Below, piece after piece: positions 1 through 5,342 of a DNA stretch of 5,342 nucleotides. The notes beneath the pieces are model-generated. The model had not been told where the DNA came from. It did not search any database and saw only the letters and a program-made list of their open reading frames with translations. Both the position numbers and the translations under genes were made by a program. Numbering within the stretch: position 1 is the first letter of the stretch; the number at the start of each line of letters is the position of its first letter. Source of the DNA: Synergistota bacterium (GTDB lineage Bacteria > Synergistota > JAGHAJ01); NCBI GenBank assembly GCA_021161545.1, contig JAGHAJ010000193.1:1-5342 (forward strand), read 5' to 3'.

Positions 1-912
1 AGCAAATGGAAGATCTACAGAGTCCTTGGCACTTCTATGAAGAAGATGTTTGTAGTATGGAGCACTCTCGGTGCTGCTGAATTTTCCATCTCCTACCTAA
101 GCTTTGGCGTGCGAATCGAACAACTAATTCACAAAGGTATCATAATAGTTGCAGTTGCATCTGTAACAGTGCTGTTTATGAAAGTGCTATCAAGGGCACT
201 CCAAGAAACAGAAGACAAAGTTCTCTACGGAAGCTCTATTATAAGATTCATCATAAACCTCTTCCTTTTCAGTATTGGCGTAGCAATAGTGCTGCAAATT
301 ATAGGCGTTTCCATAACTCCTATGATAACAACCTTGGGTATAGGTGGCATTGCAGTTGCCCTCGCCTTACAGGATACACTATCAAACATATTCTCTGGAA
401 TGTATATACTATCCGTAAAACAGATAAGGCCTGGTGACTACATAAGAATGAACACCGGAGAAGAGGGATATGTGGAAGACATAGGATGGAGAAACACAAC
501 CGTTAGAATGCTTTCCAACAACTTAATCATAGTTCCAAACTCAAAACTGGCATCATCCATCGTGGTAAACTACCACCTTCCCATCCCTGAAATGTCAGTA
601 GTAATCCAGCTTGGGGTCAGCTACGATTGTGATCTGGAAAAGGTTGAAAGGGTAACAATAGAAGTAGCCCGATCCATTCAGCAAGAAGTAGAAGGAGGAG
701 TAAAAGACTTCCAACCTTTTATAAGGTATCACACATTTGCAGAATCAAGTATTAAATTCTCTGTCATTCTCAGAGTAAAGCAATTCACAGACCAGTACCT
801 TATAAAACATGAATTCCTTAAGAGACTTCTTAAAAGATATAAAGAAGAGGGTATCCACATTCCTTACCCCGTAACAACCATTTATCTAAAAAGAGAGAAA
901 GGAAGTTCATGA
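1..912 (+). CDS. MscS family small-conductance mechanosensitive channel, 5' end outside window
   Basis: Inner-membrane channel that opens under membrane tension to release solutes during hypo-osmotic shock (family knowledge). Counting from the ATG at 37 (291 residues to the stop), hydrophobic segments lie at about 33-52 and 67-90. They are followed by the Gly/Ala-rich pore helix TM3 at about 94-125, containing GIGGIAVALALQDTLSNIFSG, the MscS hallmark. The MscS beta domain follows at about 130-179 (RPGDYI, then GYVEDIGWRNT and VPNSKL). The mixed alpha/beta C-terminal domain ends in IPYPVTTIYL. The reading frame is open back to base 1, and the ATG at 37 has no Shine-Dalgarno-like sequence at a usable distance. 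The upstream codons look like continuing protein, so the gene probably starts left of the window; a short form starting at 37 is possible but less likely. The last 6 bases overlap the convergent ATPase gene. The family is secure; gating properties and ion preference cannot be read. Confidence 0.93.
   Translation, partial: SKWKIYRVLGTSMKKMFVVWSTLGAAEFSISYLSFGVRIEQLIHKGIIIVAVASVTVLFMKVLSRALQETEDKVLYGSSIIRFIINLFLFSIGVAIVLQIIGVSITPMITTLGIGGIAVALALQDTLSNIFSGMYILSVKQIRPGDYIRMNTGEEGYVEDIGWRNTTVRMLSNNLIIVPNSKLASSIVVNYHLPIPEMSVVIQLGVSYDCDLEKVERVTIEVARSIQQEVEGGVKDFQPFIRYHTFAESSIKFSVILRVKQFTDQYLIKHEFLKRLLKRYKEEGIHIPYPVTTIYLKREKGSS
907..912. other. Palindromic stop-stop overlap of convergent genes
   Basis: The sequence TCATGA is its own reverse complement. 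It supplies TGA (910-912) to the MscS gene on the + strand and TGA (909-907) to the ATPase gene on the - strand. There is no intergenic space, so any terminator of either transcript must lie inside the other gene. No convincing hairpin plus U-tract is seen on either side. Confidence 0.95.
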
Positions 913-1965
913 CCTTATGAAGTGCATGCAGTCACGCAAGAACCTTATACCAATTTTTTCTCCTTCTGAATGTATCCCTTTATGCTGAGGATTTGCCTCG
1001 GTAACCATTAACGATAGATCTTCATCTTTCAAATAGTACTCCACAGAGGCACCCAAGTAAACTCTCCTATCCACAGTAAGATCCATATCTCCCCCGCCAG
1101 GAGGACATATTTCTATAGATTCTGGCCTAAGTATCACCAGAACCTCATCACCTATACTGAAGCCCTTTGGTGTAAAGTCAATGGTATACTCCTTTCCAAG
1201 CATTTCAATAATCGTAGATTCATCAGACATCTCTACTATCTTAGCATCTACAATGTTAACCCTCCCTATAAAATCTGCCACAAATCTGTTAGCAGGTTTT
1301 CCATATATTTCCCACGGAGTTCCAACCTGTTGCACCTTCCCTTCATTCATCACAACTATCCTATCCGCCATACTCATAGCCTCACTCTGATCGTGAGTAA
1401 CGTATATAGATGTGATAGAAAGGCTTTGCTGGAGCTTCCTCAGTTCCACTCTCATCTGCATCCTAAGCTTTGCATCCAGATTAGAAAGCGGCTCATCGAG
1501 CAGCAACACCTTTGGCTCAACAACAAGGGCCCTTGCAAGAGCCACTCTTTGCTGCTGTCCTCCAGATAGCTGAGATGGATTCCTTGATGTCAATTCTGCT
1601 AACCCCAACATCTCTACAACTCTCCTCACCTTATCCTTAATCTCAGACTCGCTAAACCCCTTAAGCCTCAATCCAAAAGCTATGTTCTCAAACACAGATA
1701 GATGTGGAAAAAGCGCATAACTCTGGAACACCATACCCGTATTCCTTTGATAGGGAGGGATATCGTTAACTTTCCTATCTTCAATGAATATCTCTCCACT
1801 TGTCGGAGTCTCAAAACCAGCTACTATCCTCAGTGTAGTAGTCTTACCACAGCCAGAAGGTCCCAATAAAGTCAAAAATTCCCCATCCTTCACATCAAGA
1901 GATACATTATCAACAGCAATTACATCCTTAAAAACCTTTGTCACATTCCTAAGAGATACACTCAT
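907..1965 (-). CDS. ABC importer ATPase with C-terminal TOBE domain (FbpC/PotA/MalK class)
   Basis: Cytoplasmic ATPase that drives uptake through the permease encoded just upstream. The 352 residues contain every motif of an active nucleotide-binding domain: aromatic A-loop near F12, Walker A GPSGCGKT (35-42), Q-loop Q81, signature LSGGQ (133-137), Walker B VLLLDEP (153-159), D-loop SNLD (161-164) and switch histidine H191. Residues from about 235 form the TOBE-type regulatory extension, including LRPESI (279-284), typical of the class that serves ferric iron, polyamine, sugar, sulfate and phosphonate importers. The length is normal for this class. The ATG at 1965 follows a GGGTGGT ribosome-binding-like sequence 12 bases after the permease stop, so the two genes are surely co-transcribed. 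An earlier ATG in the gap runs into a stop after two codons. The permease stop is in the same frame as this gene, four codons upstream. The ATPase alone does not identify the substrate. Confidence 0.96.
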   Translation of the reverse strand: MSVSLRNVTKVFKDVIAVDNVSLDVKDGEFLTLLGPSGCGKTTTLRIVAGFETPTSGEIFIEDRKVNDIPPYQRNTGMVFQSYALFPHLSVFENIAFGLRLKGFSESEIKDKVRRVVEMLGLAELTSRNPSQLSGGQQQRVALARALVVEPKVLLLDEPLSNLDAKLRMQMRVELRKLQQSLSITSIYVTHDQSEAMSMADRIVVMNEGKVQQVGTPWEIYGKPANRFVADFIGRVNIVDAKIVEMSDESTIIEMLGKEYTIDFTPKGFSIGDEVLVILRPESIEICPPGGGDMDLTVDRRVYLGASVEYYLKDEDLSLMVTEANPQHKGIHSEGEKIGIRFLRDCMHFIRS

Positions 1966-1977
1966 CCCATACCACCC

Positions 1978-3642
1978 TTATGTAGATATTTCAGTAGGAA
2001 TCTCACCCATTTTTCGGGTAACAAACTTCGCCAGCCATATAAATGCAGTTATTATGATAAAGAGTATAACAACTGCTGCAGATGCATTTTCTATCCTACC
2101 TATGGAAAGTTCATCCAGAATAAACACTGTAAATATGTACCAACTCGGAGAAACGAGAAAGACTATCGCACTTATCGCAGTTAAAGAACGTTCAAATGTA
2201 TAAACCAGACCAGAAAAGAAGGCAGGTGAGATAAGCGGCATGGTAATTTTTCTAAAGGTTTGCATCCTGTTTGCACCTAAATTCATTGCCGCCTCCTCGA
2301 TTGAAGGGTCTATCTGCAGCAAAATGGAGATCCCACTCCTTATACCAACAGGTATATATCTAAAGATAAAGTTGAGTATTATTATATAAGCCGTCCCACT
2401 CAACAACAGTGGATACCGATTAAACGCAAGCATATACCCAATACCTACAACCGTACCAGGCAAAAAGAAGTTTAACATAGTAGACATCTCCATAAACTTA
2501 TTCGTACGCAACTTCGTCCTTATGATCAAAAAGGCTATAAATATACCAATAATGCCAGAAATAGGGGTTGCTATACCAGCAAGTATCAATGTATCAAAAA
2601 GATACTCTCTTCCTGCCTCCCATATATACGCAAAGTGCTTAAAAGTAAAAACGTGATTTATCATCCATATATCGGTAAATCCCCCCCACAAAACAGTAGC
2701 ATAAAACACTGCCACTATCCCCAATACTACTATACACAGAGTTACCAATATGCCTTTCGCCAATTTCGAGTGAGGCTGTGGATGCAAGGATGATGGCTTT
2801 CCCGTCACAGTAATATAAGACCTTGAATGGATTATCTTTTGCTGGATGAAGAATATAGCAAGGGCAGGAAGCAACAGGAGGAGTGCCACAGCTGCCCCTT
2901 TGTCTATATGAAACTGTGCTGTAATCTGGAAATAAGCCTGAACCGAAAGCACAGGAAATCTACTACCTGCAAGAAGCATCGGATTGCCAAAGTCTGCCAT
3001 TGAAAGAGAAAAGGTAAGAAGGAAAGCATTTGCCACACCGGTCATGGAAAGAGGAAGGGTCACCTTCCTGAACACATACCACCTTGTAGCACCAAGACTC
3101 GAAGCTGCATCCTCTATCGAAGGGTCTATCGATTGAAGGGTCCCCTTTATAGTCAGATAAGCTATAGGAAACAATCCTATGGTCTCAACTATCACAAGTC
3201 CCTTAAAGCCGTATATTGAAAAGTCTGTTATACCCAGTAACCCCTTGGTAATGAGTCCATTATACCCAAGTAGCAGCACTGCAGACAGGGCAAGCAAAAA
3301 TGGAGGTGAAAGGATTGGCAGTGTTGCCAGCAAATCAAATATCTTCCTCTTTCTTCTTGTTATATCAACTCTCGTAACGGTATATCCAAAAAGGTATCCA
3401 ATAACAACAGATAAAGACGCCACAACAGTGGCAACTTTCACACTATTGATAAATCCTCGAATAAAGTAGTGTCTTTGGAGTATCTCTCCAAAGAGCCTCA
3501 GGGTAGGCATTCCCTCGGGAAAGAAGACCTCTATAAATATGTAAGCCAGAGGGTAGACCACAAAAAGCAGAATACTTCCTATTAGCAACCATACAGCAAG
3601 ATTAAAGAAAAAATCACGCTTCTCTTTTGCCTCTGTATTCAC
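1978..3642 (-). CDS. Fused two-domain ABC importer permease (FbpB / 2-aminoethylphosphonate type)
   Basis: Inner-membrane subunit forming the whole transport channel in one chain. From the GTG at 3642 it has 554 residues. It contains two homologous halves of about six hydrophobic segments each, roughly 13-270 and 297-540, joined by a polar linker near 275-295. Each half has an EAA loop that docks on the ATPase: one starts at DPSIEDAASSLGA (about 173) and the other at DPSIEEAAMNLGA (about 445). This tandem BPD_transp_1 architecture is typical of FbpB, AfuB and putative 2-aminoethylphosphonate permeases. Start choice: an ATG at 3693 would add 17 residues, but those codons lie inside a 12-bp hairpin and over an AGGAGG site. 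The GTG at 3642 sits 7 bases after AGGAGG (3650-3655) and gives a normal charged N-terminus (MNTEAKEKRD) before the first membrane helix. It lies between the binding-protein and ATPase genes. The substrate is not determined. Confidence 0.93.
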   Translation of the reverse strand: MNTEAKEKRDFFFNLAVWLLIGSILLFVVYPLAYIFIEVFFPEGMPTLRLFGEILQRHYFIRGFINSVKVATVVASLSVVIGYLFGYTVTRVDITRRKRKIFDLLATLPILSPPFLLALSAVLLLGYNGLITKGLLGITDFSIYGFKGLVIVETIGLFPIAYLTIKGTLQSIDPSIEDAASSLGATRWYVFRKVTLPLSMTGVANAFLLTFSLSMADFGNPMLLAGSRFPVLSVQAYFQITAQFHIDKGAAVALLLLLPALAIFFIQQKIIHSRSYITVTGKPSSLHPQPHSKLAKGILVTLCIVVLGIVAVFYATVLWGGFTDIWMINHVFTFKHFAYIWEAGREYLFDTLILAGIATPISGIIGIFIAFLIIRTKLRTNKFMEMSTMLNFFLPGTVVGIGYMLAFNRYPLLLSGTAYIIILNFIFRYIPVGIRSGISILLQIDPSIEEAAMNLGANRMQTFRKITMPLISPAFFSGLVYTFERSLTAISAIVFLVSPSWYIFTVFILDELSIGRIENASAAVVILFIIITAFIWLAKFVTRKMGEIPTEIST

Positions 3643-3649
3643 TACATTC

Positions 3650-3655
3650 CCTCCT
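3650..3655 (-). promoter_or_regulatory. Ribosome binding site that sets the permease start at GTG 3642
   Basis: On the - strand this reads AGGAGG and is followed by GAATGTA (7 bases) and GTG. It is the only well-spaced Shine-Dalgarno sequence near the start of the permease frame, and it overrides the upstream in-frame ATG codons at 3693 and 3669. Its extended form GGAGGG (3654-3649) is complementary to CCCTCC at 3675-3670, so its access could depend on which RNA structure forms. Confidence 0.85.
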
Positions 3656-3663
3656 AATTTATA

Positions 3664-3697
3664 AAGCATGGAGGGCAAAAACTCACCCTCCATGCTT
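3664..3697 (-). promoter_or_regulatory. Intercistronic RNA hairpin between binding-protein and permease genes
   Basis: A perfect 12-bp inverted repeat, with AAGCATGGAGGG (- strand 3697-3686) pairing with CCCTCCATGCTT (3675-3664). The 10-base loop TGAGTTTTTG may be shortened by G-U wobble and A-U pairs. It starts 20 bases after the binding-protein stop and ends just before the permease ribosome binding site. It is followed by TTATAAATTAGG rather than a run of U, so it is at best a leaky terminator. Such hairpins after binding-protein genes commonly protect the upstream message from 3' exonucleases and keep receptor levels above membrane-subunit levels (known for other importers, inferred here). 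Confidence 0.8.
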
Positions 3698-3716
3698 GCT
3701 ATTCACACTGCTTAAA

Positions 3717-4745
3717 CTATTTTTTACGCTTCTCCAGTATCTCTTTGGTCCATGTATTTACTATCTTATCTCTGTTCTCACCGGTCCACTTCGCATCATA
3801 ATTTATAAGGTGAATCTTCTCAAGTGGCGGCCACCCTTTAGGTGGTGTTGCACCAACAGCTGTTGGGAAGTGGAAGAAACCCGTCTTTGCCCAGAGGTCC
3901 TGCGCCCTCTTTGAAAGCATCCAGTTGATAAATGTCTTTGCCTCTTTCACATGTTTTGCACCCTTTATCAAAGCAGTTCCGCCTATCTCATAACCAGTTC
4001 CTTCCTTAGGGAATGTGAGAATCAAAGGATAATGTTTTTCGTATATTCTGTGAAGTATATCCTGGCCAAATATGACACCTATTGCACACTGTCCCAGCCC
4101 TGCAGATGTTCCACCAGTTGCACCATGCTCAGTGTAAAGCTGAATCTGCCTATCAAGCATCTTCAAATAATCAAATGCCTTATCCCATCCAAATATCTGA
4201 ATCAGCGTGGAGACTATCGTCAAAGCTGTTCCTGAAGAACCCGGATTAGGCATCTGAATGTTGTTCCTATAATAAGGATTCAACAGGTCCATCCAGCTCG
4301 TTGGTGGTCCAAAGAACTTGTTCTTTTTCTGCATCTTTGCGAGGTAATCCTTGTTCGTTGCAAACCCTATTATTCCAAGGTAGATACCATTCCAATAGCC
4401 CTTTGGGTCCCTGTACTTTGCAGGAATGTTTTTTGCATTCGGTGGAACATAAGGTTCAAGCAAACCATATTCCGCTGCAGTCACATAGGAGTCAGAAGGT
4501 CCACCTGTCCAAACATCTGCCTGAGGGTGCTCCTTCTCTGCCCTGATCCTGTTCAGAGTAGTACCCGAAGACATCCTCACCCACTTTACATGGATACCGG
4601 TATCCTTCTCAAACTGCGAAATAATTATTTTGGCTTCTGCTGCATCGTAAGTGACATACACCGTCAGCGTCTTTGCTGCAAGGCTCGTTGCACCGAACAG
4701 AAATATCATTGCCATTGCCAGAAATACCGTCCACCTCTTCCTCAT
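3717..4745 (-). CDS. Periplasmic solute-binding protein of an FbpA/AfuA-type ABC importer
   Basis: Secreted receptor that delivers substrate to the fused permease. It has 342 residues from the ATG at 4745, which lies 8 bases after AGGAGG. A GTG three codons upstream (4754) overlaps that site and is rejected. A signal peptide is clear: basic MRKRW, a hydrophobic core to about residue 21, and probable cleavage after SLAA (about 24). There is no lipobox cysteine, so it should be free in the periplasm. The mature protein starts with LTVYVTY, a typical first strand of class II binding proteins. Ser/Thr/Gly-rich loops that could line the ligand cleft are SSGTT (59-63), NPGSSGTA (167-174) and GGTSAG (211-216). 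Where classical FbpA has its iron-binding Tyr pair, this protein seems to read FGQD (226-229). That argues against canonical ferric binding and leaves organophosphates, phosphonates, polyamines or others open. It is the first gene of the importer operon, with its own promoter and a hairpin after its stop. Confidence 0.93.
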   Translation of the reverse strand: MRKRWTVFLAMAMIFLFGATSLAAKTLTVYVTYDAAEAKIIISQFEKDTGIHVKWVRMSSGTTLNRIRAEKEHPQADVWTGGPSDSYVTAAEYGLLEPYVPPNAKNIPAKYRDPKGYWNGIYLGIIGFATNKDYLAKMQKKNKFFGPPTSWMDLLNPYYRNNIQMPNPGSSGTALTIVSTLIQIFGWDKAFDYLKMLDRQIQLYTEHGATGGTSAGLGQCAIGVIFGQDILHRIYEKHYPLILTFPKEGTGYEIGGTALIKGAKHVKEAKTFINWMLSKRAQDLWAKTGFFHFPTAVGATPPKGWPPLEKIHLINYDAKWTGENRDKIVNTWTKEILEKRKK

Positions 4746-4753
4746 AAAATGCA

Positions 4754-4759
4754 CCTCCT
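4754..4759 (-). promoter_or_regulatory. Ribosome binding site that sets the binding-protein start at ATG 4745
   Basis: The - strand reads AGGAGG followed by TGCATTTT (8 bases) and ATG. The alternative GTG at 4754 shares its first G with the AGGAGG, so it cannot be used with this site. Confidence 0.88.
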
Positions 4760-4760
4760 C

Positions 4761-4785
4761 TTAGTGTTTTATACTAAACCACTAA
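4761..4785 (-). promoter_or_regulatory. Inverted repeat at the importer transcription start, possible operator or 5' stem-loop
   Basis: TTAGTG (- strand 4785-4780) and CACTAA (4766-4761) form a perfect 6-bp inverted repeat around a 13-base AT-rich centre. A second TTTAGT inside the loop gives an overlapping alternative pairing with ACTAA. It starts two bases after the -10 hexamer, covers the expected transcription start, and ends just before the ribosome binding site. A repressor bound here would block the promoter; as RNA it would be a weak hairpin. No regulator family is recognised. Confidence 0.4.
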
Positions 4786-4787
4786 TA

Positions 4788-4815
4788 ATTATACAAGACA
4801 CACATCCGTTGTCAA
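4788..4815 (-). promoter_or_regulatory. Sigma70-type promoter of the importer operon
   Basis: On the - strand there is a perfect -35 hexamer TTGACA (4815-4810), a 16-base spacer and a perfect -10 hexamer TATAAT (4793-4788). Transcription should start near 4782, leaving a leader of about 37 bases before the ATG at 4745. A match to both consensus hexamers is unlikely by chance at exactly this place, between the dehydratase stop and the binding-protein start. Such a strong core promoter suggests control by a repressor or by later steps rather than dependence on an activator (inference). Confidence 0.88.
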
Positions 4816-4824
4816 GGCTCGCAC

Positions 4825-4836
4825 TCACTTTTGTGA
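4825..4836. promoter_or_regulatory. Short palindrome TCAC-TTTT-GTGA upstream of the -35 box
   Basis: A perfect 4+4 inverted repeat with a 4-base centre, about 50 bases upstream of the predicted start and about 9 bases from the -35 hexamer. The position suits an activator or a second repressor half of a loop. It is short, lies in AT-rich sequence and could be chance. It is too weak a hairpin, with no U-tract at the proper place, to be the terminator of the dehydratase gene. The rest of the 121-base gap (4746-4866) shows nothing beyond the promoter and the repeats listed. Confidence 0.25.
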
Positions 4837-4866
4837 ATAAAATACAACTTGCCATCAGTAACCCAA

Positions 4867-5342
4867 TTATACAATATCGTAATCCTTGAATATCTGAAAG
4901 AGCCTTGACATTCCTACATTACCCCCACTAACCACTACAATAACCTTTTCCCCAATATCTCTTAACCTGCCAGAGCGAAGAGCTGCAATACCAACAGCAC
5001 CTGCACCCTCTATCACAAAGTGATGTTTATCCAGAGAAAATGCCATTGCCTCAGCTATCTCCTCATCTGAGACAAGAACAACATCATCCACATATCTTTT
5101 TACCATCTCAAATGTGTACCTATTATCCAGCCCAATACCGCCCAAAAGACCATCAGCAATGCTAACTTCTTCTTGAACATCAACAGGCTTGCCTACCTTG
5201 AGGCTATGGTACATTGCAGGTCCTTTATCCATAGAAACACCAATAACCTTGATATCCGGATTTATAGACTTAAGTACAAGTGATATACCGCTTATCAACC
5301 CACCACCAGAAAGTGGCACAATTACCGTGTCTACATCTGGCA
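4867..5342 (-). CDS. PLP-dependent threonine/serine dehydratase, C-terminal part (5' end outside window)
   Basis: Fold-type II PLP enzyme that deaminates threonine to 2-oxobutyrate and ammonia, or serine to pyruvate (family role). The window shows 157 C-terminal residues, starting PDVDTVIVPLSGGGLISG. SGGGL is the glycine loop that holds the PLP phosphate. Further family signatures are VIGVSM, GGIGLDNRYTF, VEGAGAVGIAAL in the form VIEGAGAVG, and a terminal VVSGGNV whose serine normally contacts the PLP ring nitrogen. The catalytic lysine lies upstream, outside the window. A GTG at 5319 is an internal valine of the glycine-loop strand, not a start. The protein ends about 15 residues after SGGNV, so it lacks the ACT-like regulatory domains of biosynthetic IlvA and resembles short catabolic forms (TdcB, serine racemase, EutB-like). 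The GVSM, AMYHSLKVGKPV and GGIGLDNR run is reminiscent of hydroxyectoine-utilization EutB, but half a protein cannot decide this. No clear terminator follows the stop. Confidence 0.92.
   Translation of the reverse strand, partial: PDVDTVIVPLSGGGLISGISLVLKSINPDIKVIGVSMDKGPAMYHSLKVGKPVDVQEEVSIADGLLGGIGLDNRYTFEMVKRYVDDVVLVSDEEIAEAMAFSLDKHHFVIEGAGAVGIAALRSGRLRDIGEKVIVVVSGGNVGMSRLFQIFKDYDIV

Noticed and set aside
923-930. 8-bp palindrome TGCATGCA
   Set aside because: It lies in the coding sequence of the ATPase C-terminus (CMH codons) and has no partner or spacing that suggests a site.
906-959. Intrinsic terminator after MscS: TTCAT/ATGAA stem and the T6 tract at 954-959
   Set aside because: The stem has only 5 AT-rich pairs and lies more than 30 bases from the T tract, with no GC-rich stem next to the tract.
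1784-2203. 139-codon + strand open frame across the permease/ATPase junction
   Set aside because: It is antisense to two clearly conserved genes, has no ribosome binding site and no recognisable protein features.
907-4745. Naming the operon fbpABC (ferric iron uptake)
   Set aside because: Architecture alone does not fix the substrate, and the expected ferric-binding tyrosine pair was not seen.
4743-4754. Binding-protein start at GTG 4754 (345 residues)
   Set aside because: The GTG overlaps the AGGAGG site; the ATG at 4745 is correctly spaced and starts a standard signal peptide.
4301-4889. + strand open frames of 81 and 120 codons antisense to the binding-protein gene and its promoter
   Set aside because: Composition is Cys/His/Pro-rich as expected for a reverse-strand shadow, and they cross a perfect promoter on the other strand.
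1-5342. tRNA, rRNA, CRISPR array, insertion sequence or prophage elements
   Set aside because: No regularly spaced repeats, no transposase or integrase frames and no tRNA-like fold were noticed; coding sequence fills almost the whole window.

Overview
The window looks like ordinary bacterial chromosome. It holds the 3' part of an MscS-type mechanosensitive channel gene on the + strand, then a complete binding-protein-dependent ABC importer operon on the - strand, then the 3' half of a PLP-dependent threonine/serine dehydratase gene, also on the - strand. Codon use leans to AGA/AGG for arginine and ATA for isoleucine, which fits an AT-leaning and possibly thermophilic bacterium. The importer promoter has a perfect sigma70-type -35/-10 pair and the genes use strong AGGAGG ribosome binding sites, so this is a bacterium rather than an archaeon. 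The solute-binding protein has a plain signal peptide with no lipobox cysteine, which suggests a soluble periplasmic protein and therefore a diderm envelope (inference). I cannot name the genus.

Layout. Positions 1-912 (+): MscS family channel, open at the left edge, so its true start probably lies outside. Positions 907-4745 (-): the importer, read from high to low coordinates as binding protein (4745-3717), fused two-domain permease (3642-1978) and ATPase (1965-907). A promoter sits at 4788-4815. A strong hairpin lies between the binding-protein and permease genes at 3664-3697. The ATPase and MscS genes converge and overlap by 6 bases, with both stop codons inside one palindrome, TCATGA. 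Positions 4867-5342 (-): dehydratase, whose 5' half is cut off by the window.

How the genes work together. The three importer genes make a full system: a periplasmic receptor, a single polypeptide carrying both membrane halves (two EAA loops), and an ATPase with a TOBE regulatory domain. The architecture is that of the FbpABC/AfuABC/2-aminoethylphosphonate group of importers. The substrate cannot be read from the sequence. The tyrosine pair that holds ferric iron in classical FbpA is not seen at the expected place, so a plain ferric-iron call is not supported. The channel and the dehydratase have no evident functional tie to the importer.

No new system was found. The least routine signals are at RNA level. 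The permease start is best moved to a GTG at 3642. The sequence upstream of it forms a 12-bp stem whose CCCTCC arm could alternatively pair with the permease ribosome binding site. The importer promoter is flanked by two short inverted repeats that could be operators.
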